From: Nitrospirota bacterium
GTDB lineage: Bacteria; Nitrospirota; Nitrospiria; Nitrospirales; UBA8639
Length of the DNA stretch: 5,975 bases
Assembly (NCBI GenBank): GCA_029879555.1
Contig: JAOUQB010000167.1
Coordinates: 1 to 5,975 of the forward strand
Direction: 5' to 3'
A model generated the notes under the pieces. It ran no database searches and was not told where the DNA came from. It saw only the letters and a program-made list of their open reading frames with translations. Positions 1 through 5,389 of this stretch are shown piece after piece (positions within the stretch are counted from its first letter, which is position 1; each line of letters opens with the position of its first letter). A program made the translations under genes and the position numbers.

Positions 1-1724
1 CTCATTTTCTGTCCTTCGGCATCTCGGACCAAGGCATGGATGTAGACATCGCGGAAAGGGATTTGTCCTGTCAGTTTGATCCCCATCATGATCATTCGGG
101 CCACCCAAAAAAAGAGGATGTCCAGGCCGGTGACGAGCGTCGCGTTGGGATAGAACGTTTTAAAGTCTTCCGTTTGTTCGGGCCATCCAAGCGTGGAAAA
201 CGGCCAGAGTGCCGAAGAAAACCATGTGTCTAAGACATCTGGGTCTTGGAAAAGATCCGACCCTCCACATTGCGGACAGACCGTGGGATCCGTTTGGGAC
301 ACGATCGGTGTGGCGTCGGATGTGATGAAGCAACTCATGGTTATTGGGGCAGAAAGTACACTGTCCTTCGTTGTTGCCCTGACTGCATGACCCGTTTCAA
401 GTAGATGGTCTTTGTTGCAAGTGCGACAGTACCAGGCGGGGATTTGATGCCCCCACCAGATTTGGCGGGAAATGCACCAATCTTTTATGTTACGCATCCA
501 GCCCAGATAATTATTCTTCCACCCTTCTGGAATAATACGAATGTTTCCAGTTTCGACGGCGTCGATAGCGGGAATAGCCAAAGGACCTGTCTTCACGAAC
601 CACTGTGGTGATAGATATGGCTCAACGACGGTTTTGCATCGATAGCATTTCCCCAAGGCCATGGGATGGTCTTCTTCTTTGAGCAGAAGGGCCTGTTCTT
701 TTAATGCCTCAATCACGATAGGCCTGGCGTCATGAACGGGTTTGAGACTAAGGGAAGTCAGGAGGTTTTTATCCACCATGGCCTGTTTAAGACCCAGAGG
801 ATCCATTCGAGCCTTGAAATCCAAAATGGTGAGGGGCTTCAAGCCATGTCGTTCACCAGCTTCGTAGTCGTTAAAGTCATGGGCTGGCGTAATTTTAACG
901 GCACCGGTGCCGAATTCTCGATCGACCAAGATAGGGTCGGCGATGATGGGGATCGTGCGCGTGGTTAAGGGTAGCCTGATCTGTTTGCCAATGAAGTGTT
1001 GGTAGCGAGGATCGTCAGGGTGAACCGCAACGGCCATATCGCCAAATAAAGTTTCTGGGCGGGTAGTGGCGACGATGAGAATCGCTTCCGGATCATCAGC
1101 TAGGGTATACCGGATGTGATAGAGAGTGCCTTTGATGTCTTCGTGTTCGACTTCGATGTCCGACAGGGCCGTGAGGCATCGGGGGCACCAATTGATGAGT
1201 CGTTCTCCGCGGTAAATTAACCCTTCGTCAAAGAGTTGAACGAACACTTTTCTGACGGCTGAAGATAGCCCGTCGTCCATCGTAAACCGTATTCGGTCCC
1301 AGTCACAGGAGGCACCTAATTGCTTGAGTTGCCCAATAATGGTGTCCCCTGATTGATGCCGCCATTTCCAAACGCGCTCAATAAATGCCTGACGGCCAAG
1401 ATCGTCACGCGACAGGCCTTCTTCTTTCAGTTGGCGCTCCACGACATTTTGGGTGGCAATGCCAGCATGGTCGGTTCCAGGTACCCAGAGGGTTTGGAGG
1501 CCTTGCATGCGCTTCCACCGAATAAGGATGTCTTGCAGGGTATTATTGAGGGCGTGGCCAATATGGAGAGAGCCGGTCACATTCGGGGGTGGAATGACCA
1601 TGCAATAGGCCTGAGCCGTTCCCCTTTGACGAGGCTGAAACAGTTTATGGTCAGCCCAGAAGGCTGCCCATTTTTGCTCGACTGCCGATGAGTTGTAGGT
1701 TTTATCTAATGAAGGAGAGGACAT
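1..1724 (-). CDS. valS: Valyl-tRNA synthetase, N-terminal 574 codons (3' end outside window)
   Basis: Class I aminoacyl-tRNA synthetase that activates valine with ATP, transfers it to tRNA-Val in the cytoplasm and hydrolyses mischarged Thr-tRNA. Reading the minus strand from the ATG at 1724 gives one open frame to the window edge. Visible in order: MVIPPPNVTG followed by the ATP-binding HIGH motif (residues 54-57); the CP1 editing domain with ATTRPET (219-225) and GTGAVKITPAHDFNDY (about 270-285); WCISRQIWWGHQIPAWYC (416-433); two Cys-x2-Cys pairs (C433/C436 and C483/C486) that look like a zinc site; DVLDTWFSSALWPFSTLGWP; and finally GQKMS, so the window ends inside the KMSKS signature. About 60-65% of a usual 880-950 aa ValS is present; the anticodon-binding and C-terminal coiled-coil parts lie outside. 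An in-frame ATG at 1763 also exists, but it falls inside the candidate promoter, and the N-terminus from 1724 fits the family. No clear Shine-Dalgarno precedes 1724. The linker between the Cys pairs (46 residues) seems long. Confidence 0.97.
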   Translation of the reverse strand, partial: MSSPSLDKTYNSSAVEQKWAAFWADHKLFQPRQRGTAQAYCMVIPPPNVTGSLHIGHALNNTLQDILIRWKRMQGLQTLWVPGTDHAGIATQNVVERQLKEEGLSRDDLGRQAFIERVWKWRHQSGDTIIGQLKQLGASCDWDRIRFTMDDGLSSAVRKVFVQLFDEGLIYRGERLINWCPRCLTALSDIEVEHEDIKGTLYHIRYTLADDPEAILIVATTRPETLFGDMAVAVHPDDPRYQHFIGKQIRLPLTTRTIPIIADPILVDREFGTGAVKITPAHDFNDYEAGERHGLKPLTILDFKARMDPLGLKQAMVDKNLLTSLSLKPVHDARPIVIEALKEQALLLKEEDHPMALGKCYRCKTVVEPYLSPQWFVKTGPLAIPAIDAVETGNIRIIPEGWKNNYLGWMRNIKDWCISRQIWWGHQIPAWYCRTCNKDHLLETGHAVRATTKDSVLSAPITMSCFITSDATPIVSQTDPTVCPQCGGSDLFQDPDVLDTWFSSALWPFSTLGWPEQTEDFKTFYPNATLVTGLDILFFWVARMIMMGIKLTGQIPFRDVYIHALVRDAEGQKM

Positions 1725-1745
1725 ATTGCTGTTTTCAATTTTAAG

Positions 1746-1780
1746 GCCGGTGGATGTTAGCATGGGATCTAGACACCGGC
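1746..1780. repeat. 7-bp inverted repeat flanking the valS promoter core
   Basis: GCCGGTG (1746-1752) and CACCGGC (1774-1780) are perfect inverted copies 21 bases apart. One arm overlaps the candidate valS -35 and the other lies at the predicted transcription start. A further TAG/CTA pair (1758-1760, 1769-1771) extends the symmetry inside. It could be an operator for a dimeric regulator or a weak hairpin; a 7-bp repeat can also occur by chance. Confidence 0.35.
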
Positions 1781-1782
1781 AA
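1754..1782 (-). promoter_or_regulatory. Candidate sigma70-type promoter for valS
   Basis: On the minus strand, TTGCCG (1782-1777) and TAACAT (1759-1754) are separated by exactly 17 bases. Each matches 4 of 6 consensus positions. The predicted transcript would start near 1747, leaving a leader of about 23 bases before the ATG at 1724. This placement argues against translation from the in-frame ATG at 1763. It is a pattern match only. Confidence 0.4.
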
Positions 1783-1791
1783 TATCGGCTC

Positions 1792-1821
1792 TTGTTCCCT
1801 TGAGGAACCCTATGGTATAGA
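1792..1821 (+). promoter_or_regulatory. Candidate promoter for the small basic protein gene
   Basis: TTGTTC (1792-1797) is followed after 18 bases by TATAGA (1816-1821), which is preceded by TG at 1813-1814 in extended -10 spacing. An overlapping alternative -10, TAGAAT (1818-1823), matches 5 of 6. Transcription would begin near 1828, about 34 bases before the ATG at 1862. A 5-bp palindrome, GTTCC/GGAAC (1794-1798 and 1804-1808), overlaps the -35. The two candidate promoters in this gap would be divergent and do not overlap. Confidence 0.4.
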
Positions 1822-1849
1822 ATGGCGTAATTCCAATGGTTAACTAAAA

Positions 1850-1854
1850 AGGAG
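1850..1854 (+). promoter_or_regulatory. Strong Shine-Dalgarno site for the small basic protein gene
   Basis: AGGAG, preceded by an A-run, lies 7 bases upstream of the ATG at 1862, close to ideal spacing. It is the main reason to believe this short frame is translated, since the other starts in the window lack a recognisable Shine-Dalgarno. Confidence 0.75.
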
Positions 1855-1861
1855 AATTTCT

Positions 1862-1972
1862 ATGCCTCGTGGTCGCGAAAAAGATCGGGAAATGAGAAGA
1901 AAACATCGAAAAAATCAACGCCGCGTGAAAAGTCTGGAAATAACTCGACGCGAAAAAGGCAAAAAGAAGTAA
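1862..1972 (+). CDS. Very basic 36-residue peptide, possible nucleic-acid- or ribosome-binding protein
   Basis: A complete 36-codon frame from ATG to TAA. The peptide begins MPRGREKDREMRRKHRK and ends REKGKKK. It has 10 Arg, 8 Lys and 1 His against 5 acidic residues, with no Cys, aromatic residues or membrane segment. The first two thirds alternate charged residues in a way compatible with one amphipathic, RNA-facing helix, followed by a Lys-rich tail. I cannot assign a named family; short basic proteins of this style (for example ribosomal protein THX-like or small conserved proteins of unknown function) usually bind RNA or the ribosome, so that role is inference. Support for a real gene is the strong AGGAG site at ideal spacing, a candidate promoter just upstream and divergence from valS. 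The next gene starts 155 bases downstream. A chance frame of this composition is possible but less likely given the ribosome binding site. Confidence 0.75.
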   Translation: MPRGREKDREMRRKHRKNQRRVKSLEITRREKGKKK

Positions 1973-1980
1973 GCCACCCC

Positions 1981-1997
1981 TTCTCTCATCGAGAGGG
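1981..1997 (+). terminator. Weak hairpin after the small basic protein gene
   Basis: TTCTCTC (1981-1987) can pair with GAGAGGG (1991-1997) around a 3-base loop: five Watson-Crick pairs plus two G-U pairs. It begins 9 bases after the stop codon. No T-run follows, so intrinsic termination would be inefficient. It may only be an RNA 3'-end stabiliser or chance. The rest of the 155-base gap to the HAD gene shows no promoter I would defend. Confidence 0.2.
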
Positions 1998-2127
1998 AAT
2001 TTACGTTCTCTTGCTGGCTAAGTCCCGCCCGATTTGATATTTCTCTCCGGTCTCACGCTTTTCAGTTGAGCATTCATCTCCAGCTTATTGTGCCATGGGA
2101 AAGGTTTGCTGATTTCAACTGGCCTGT

Positions 2128-2859
2128 ATGTCTTCATCTCCCATTAAAGCTATCTTTTTTGACGCGGTTGGAACCTTATTTGATGTGAAGGGTTCTGTGG
2201 GGGAGGTCTATCTGACTTACGCCAAAAAGTATGGGGTTCCTGCTACTGAAGAAATGGTTGCAACCCTGAATAAACGATTTAAAGAGACCATGAAGGATAT
2301 GCCTGCCCCAATTTTTTCCGTGGAACGTCCAGAAAAATTAAAACAATGCGAACGATTGTGGTGGTTTGATGTCGTGCATGCCGTGTTTTATCGAGTGGGC
2401 ATGTTTGAGGGCTTTGACGATTTTTTTGATGAAGTCTATGAAGCCTTTGGCCAAGCCACGCACTGGGAACTTTATCCTGAAACCGCTGAAGTCCTGGCCC
2501 AACTAAAGGAAGAAGGCTTTGAACTTGGGATTATTACCAACTTTGACAGCCGATTTTTTCAAGTCTCTCGTAGCTTGGGTATTCATCAATTTTTTGATTC
2601 AGTCACCATTTCTAGTTTGGCTGGAGCGGCCAAACCCGCTACCAAAATCTTTTCATATGCCTTGGAGCAGCATATGATGAATCCGGATGAAGTGCTGCAT
2701 GTTGGCGATCATCCAATCGAAGATTTTGAAGGGGCCAAGCAGGCTGGTCTTCATGCGGTCCTCATCGATCGTTCTGGATCGGTTAAGGGTGACCATCATT
2801 CCATTTCCAGTTTAACTTCGGTCCCCACGCTTCCTCTTCTCCAGTCAGTAAATCAATAA
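2128..2859 (+). CDS. HAD-superfamily (subfamily IA) hydrolase-like protein with altered motif I
   Basis: A 243-residue cytoplasmic protein of the haloacid dehalogenase fold, probably a small-molecule phosphatase or a relative of one. Motif I is FFDAVGTLF: nucleophile D12 is present, but the usual second Asp (D+2, general acid/base) is V14. Motif II is IITNFD with T137, motif III supplies K169 (AAKPATKIF), and motif IV is VGDHPIED with D194 and D199. The helical cap typical of subfamily IA occupies about residues 20-115 and is rich in aromatic residues (CERLWWF, DDFFDEVYEAF). DAVGT in motif I together with KGSVGEVY just after it recalls the REG-2/HDHD3-like branch, which I know from cyanobacterial and other homologues that share the missing Asp; that assignment is from memory. 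The substrate is unknown. The start at 2128 is forced: an in-frame TGA lies at 2110-2112 and no other standard start falls between. No Shine-Dalgarno is visible. A terminator-like hairpin follows about 70 bases after the stop. Confidence 0.92.
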   Translation: MSSSPIKAIFFDAVGTLFDVKGSVGEVYLTYAKKYGVPATEEMVATLNKRFKETMKDMPAPIFSVERPEKLKQCERLWWFDVVHAVFYRVGMFEGFDDFFDEVYEAFGQATHWELYPETAEVLAQLKEEGFELGIITNFDSRFFQVSRSLGIHQFFDSVTISSLAGAAKPATKIFSYALEQHMMNPDEVLHVGDHPIEDFEGAKQAGLHAVLIDRSGSVKGDHHSISSLTSVPTLPLLQSVNQ

Positions 2860-2930
2860 TTCTTTCTCTCACTGATAGGCAGCAGAATGCTCGGAAGATG
2901 TCTTGTGTGACAAATGGCACTTTCCAGGTG

Positions 2931-2974
2931 AATGGTTAAGATTTTCTTCTCAAGGCTTGACCATTTTGTCTTTT
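2931..2974 (+). terminator. Terminator-like hairpin downstream of the HAD gene
   Basis: AATGGTTAAG (2931-2940) pairs with CTTGACCATT (2956-2965) over 10 positions, nine Watson-Crick and one G-U, around a 15-base loop. It is followed by TTGTCTTTT (2966-2974). This resembles a rho-independent terminator with a rather AT-rich stem, a large loop and an interrupted T-run. Its right arm contains the -35 element of a candidate promoter for the next gene, so the symmetry could instead be an operator. Confidence 0.4.
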
Positions 2975-2985
2975 CGCGCTACGGT
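2957..2985 (+). promoter_or_regulatory. Candidate promoter for the pseudo-histidine kinase gene
   Basis: TTGACC (2957-2962, 5 of 6 consensus) is followed after 17 bases by TACGGT (2980-2985, 3 of 6, keeping the important T, A and final T). Transcription would start near 2992, giving a leader of about 104 bases to the preferred ATG at 3096, or 23 bases to the GTG at 3015. The -35 lies inside the right arm of the hairpin at 2931-2965. Confidence 0.35.
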
Positions 2986-3095
2986 TTGTTTTTAGGACTA
3001 ACCCCTCTAGGCTGGTGCGGCCTAATAGGTATGCCGATCTCTTTCCAATATCTCACATTGGTTCCTACCCCTCCCACTTGGTCTCCATAATTGTT

Positions 3096-5285
3096 ATGGA
3101 TTTTTTTGCTATTAGCGGACTCTTAAATGGTTGTGCTGCTGCTGGCCTGGCCCTCCTTATTTATAACCGGTCTCCCCGTGATTCTCGATATTGGACCTAT
3201 GCTTTTTTCTGGTCAACTATTGCCATTTGGAGCTTTGGGTACTTCTTTTGGTTGATCTCAGATTCTCCGAATTCAGCATTATTTTTCTCCAGGGCCTTGA
3301 TGACCGGTGCTATTTTTATTCCAGTTGCTTTTTTCCATCATGTTTCAAGCCTTCTTGGATTGCTTCATCGTTTTCAAAAATTCCTGAAACTTCAATACAG
3401 CATAGGACTGGTTTTTTCTGTTTTGGTTTGGACACCGTATTACATTAAAGATGTTGGTCCCGTTTCAGGGTTTTCTTACTGGCCTATTCCTGGGCCTCTG
3501 TTTCATGTGTCCTTGGTCTGGTGGGGGCTTCTTATTCTTTATGCACATTGGCAGTTGGTGCAAGCTTATCATCGAGAGAAAGGGGTACATCGCAAACAAT
3601 ATCGCTATCTCCTTATTGCCTCAAGCATAGGATTCCTGGGCGGTGCCACAAATTTTCCGCTATGGTACGGGATTGAGATTCCTCCCTATGGAAATATTTT
3701 GGTTACACTTTATGTTGCCATTGTTGGGTATACATTTCTTCGTTACCATTTGATGGAATTTTCGGTGTTTGTTGAAAAAGGACTTTCCTATTTTTCACTG
3801 CTCCTTTTAGTTTCTCAACCCGTCTATCCCGTTTTGCTCATTGCTCAAAAGTCAATTTTTGGTTCGATTTCTCTTCGTTTTTCTATGGTTCAGCTTGTCG
3901 TGCATGTCTTAACTGTGGCGGGAGCCTATCAGATGAAATTGGGTACGCGAGGAGCTGTGGCAAGAACGATATTAAAAGGGCGTGAATATCGCTTGACCAT
4001 ACTTAACCAATTAACCTCAAAGGCGTCTTCGGTTCATACTGTTCAGGAGGTTGGTCAAGCAATTTTTGAGGCCCTGCAGCATGGAGTTGGTGTTCCTAAG
4101 GCAGCAATTTTTGTTTTTAATCAAAAAGAAAATACCTATCGGGCGGCTTCGGTTTCCGGATTTTCTTCACATAATCGTATCGTTCAAGAATGCATCAAGC
4201 TGGCAGATGGATTGCCACAGTTGCTTTTATACACTCATTCTAAGGTTTCGCGTAGAGAATTACGCCTTACCCCATTTGGATCATGGGAAAATAGCGTTGC
4301 CCAAACCATGGAAGATTTAGGCCTAGAGGTCTGTCATCCAGTATTCATTAACTATCAATTAGTAGGTATTCTTGGGCTTGGTCCAATGACGAGCGAGATG
4401 CGTCGAGCCTTGGGCGGTTCGTTGGTTTGGAATACTATTATTCAGGAAGCCATCTTGGCGTTAGAGAATGCTATCCTTCGAGAAGAGCTTTTACGATCTC
4501 AAAATAGTTTGCAGCAAATTGATCGTTTGCGTTCGGTAGAGGCAATGACAGAGGGGTTAACTCAAGAACTGCATAATCCTGTTCTGTCGATTAAGGCCTT
4601 TGTGCAATTGGCCCAATTAAGGCGGCATGATAAAGACTTTATGGATACACTTCATCGCATCGTAGGCGATGATCTTGTTAAAATTGAGCAATTAACACAG
4701 GAGATTCGCGAGTACGTTAAACCGCTTTATGAAACAGAATGCCGGAAAATTGATGTTGATGAAGCCATTAGTGCTTGTTTGTTATTCTTTTCCAACAACC
4801 CGGCTTATGGAAATGTTCAGTTTGTTAAGCAATTTAGTTCATCCCAGCCCATTCTTCCCATTGATCGTCAGGGACTCATGCAGGTGATATTTAATTCTCT
4901 GTTAGTTCTGCTCAAAGAGGTAGGTGCTGCAAGCCAAGCCTTGCTCATTAGAACTCATATTGATAGAAAAAAATCAGGCCAATCTTGGATGGTTCTTCAA
5001 TTCTCATGGCAAAACCCTCAAGACTTTCAGATTTTTAAGTTTCAGTCTGTCGCAGCAGATCATTTAGAGCCAACAGTAATAAGTGCATTAGATGATCGTG
5101 AGAAACGAGGGTTATTTCTTGCTAGTCAAATTATCCAACGCTATGCCGGATGTTTAGAATTAGAAATGACTACCCAAGAGCAAATTTCTGGAATTCGGAT
5201 TAAGATTCCGGTGCATTCACACGCAATGGACCGGGAAATGGTCTCTGAAGCTCCCATCTCCACTATCCAGATTCAAGAAATTTAA
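3096..5285 (+). CDS. Multi-TM, GAF-containing histidine-kinase-like protein, probably catalytically inactive (pseudokinase)
   Basis: A 729-residue inner-membrane signalling protein. Residues 1-220 hold about seven hydrophobic segments (near 2-24, 33-54, 62-90, 100-117, 135-157, 169-188, 197-218), like the 7TM sensor region of histidine kinases; two more lie near 229-250 and 262-280. A GAF-like domain spans about 300-460 (VPKAAIFVF, CHPVFINYQLVGILGLG), then a helical linker (461-485) and a DHp-like region at 485-545. There the H-box reads EGLTQELHNPVLSIKAFVQL, where active kinases have A-x-x-HE-x-x-NPL; the phosphoacceptor position is Gln490. The C-terminal ATPase-like region (about 585-706) keeps only the outline: the second N-box Asn is V604, no DxGxG G1 motif is seen (WQNPQDF, 638-644), and G2 is reduced to RGLFLA (671-676). 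Kinase activity is therefore unlikely. The frame is open from 3015, where a GTG could start, but the ATG at 3096 places the first TM segment at the N-terminus and the preceding 27 residues look non-coding. No Shine-Dalgarno is seen. The gene is AT-rich compared with valS. The PAS gene follows after 104 bases. Confidence 0.9.
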   Translation: MDFFAISGLLNGCAAAGLALLIYNRSPRDSRYWTYAFFWSTIAIWSFGYFFWLISDSPNSALFFSRALMTGAIFIPVAFFHHVSSLLGLLHRFQKFLKLQYSIGLVFSVLVWTPYYIKDVGPVSGFSYWPIPGPLFHVSLVWWGLLILYAHWQLVQAYHREKGVHRKQYRYLLIASSIGFLGGATNFPLWYGIEIPPYGNILVTLYVAIVGYTFLRYHLMEFSVFVEKGLSYFSLLLLVSQPVYPVLLIAQKSIFGSISLRFSMVQLVVHVLTVAGAYQMKLGTRGAVARTILKGREYRLTILNQLTSKASSVHTVQEVGQAIFEALQHGVGVPKAAIFVFNQKENTYRAASVSGFSSHNRIVQECIKLADGLPQLLLYTHSKVSRRELRLTPFGSWENSVAQTMEDLGLEVCHPVFINYQLVGILGLGPMTSEMRRALGGSLVWNTIIQEAILALENAILREELLRSQNSLQQIDRLRSVEAMTEGLTQELHNPVLSIKAFVQLAQLRRHDKDFMDTLHRIVGDDLVKIEQLTQEIREYVKPLYETECRKIDVDEAISACLLFFSNNPAYGNVQFVKQFSSSQPILPIDRQGLMQVIFNSLLVLLKEVGAASQALLIRTHIDRKKSGQSWMVLQFSWQNPQDFQIFKFQSVAADHLEPTVISALDDREKRGLFLASQIIQRYAGCLELEMTTQEQISGIRIKIPVHSHAMDREMVSEAPISTIQIQEI

Positions 5286-5325
5286 TTCCTAGGTCCTCTC
5301 CCTCTCTTTTCTTCGCAGTAAAAAT

Positions 5326-5334
5326 TGATACAAT
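5326..5334 (+). promoter_or_regulatory. Extended -10 promoter candidate for the PAS protein gene
   Basis: TG (5326-5327), one base, then TACAAT (5329-5334, 5 of 6 consensus) forms an extended -10 element. No good -35 is found 16-18 bases upstream, which such promoters tolerate. Transcription would begin near 5341, leaving about 49 bases before the ATG at 5390. No terminator hairpin is visible between the preceding stop (5285) and this site, so read-through from the upstream gene is also likely. Confidence 0.45.
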
Positions 5335-5389
5335 ACGTGCGTTTTCAGTCGGATATCTGGCCAAAATAGAAGAAAGATTTCCTTGTTTT

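Noticed and set aside
36..1691. Several plus-strand open frames (36-233, 193-390, 405-611, 732-968, 1353-1691)
   Set aside because: All lie antisense to valS, whose minus-strand frame carries every expected synthetase motif. The plus-strand products show no family features and no ribosome binding sites.
1761..1763. In-frame upstream ATG for valS at 1763
   Set aside because: It overlaps the candidate promoter spacer, and the 13 added residues do not resemble a ValS N-terminus.
2034..2094. TTGATA (2034-2039) and TTGAGC (2066-2071) as -35 elements for the HAD gene
   Set aside because: Neither has a -10-like hexamer at 15-19 bases, so no promoter is called in this gap.
3015..3095. GTG at 3015 as the start of the kinase-like protein
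   Set aside because: It would add 27 residues of unremarkable composition before the first TM segment. There is no supporting ribosome binding site, and the ATG at 3096 gives an N-terminus typical of 7TM sensor regions. It is kept as an alternative in the findings.
3191..4320. Plus-strand frames at 3191-3448 and 4051-4320
   Set aside because: They are out-of-frame shadows inside the kinase-like gene, and their translations are low-complexity products of its T-rich codons.
4536..4600. His493 as an alternative phosphoacceptor in the kinase-like protein
   Set aside because: It occupies the position of the usual Arg in the H-E-x-R-N-P pattern, about one helical turn away from the acceptor position, and the ATP-binding motifs are also missing.
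5325..5359. TTGATA at 5325-5330 as a -35 with TATCTG at 5354-5359 as -10
   Set aside because: The spacing is 23 bases, too long. The same bases make a better extended -10 element.
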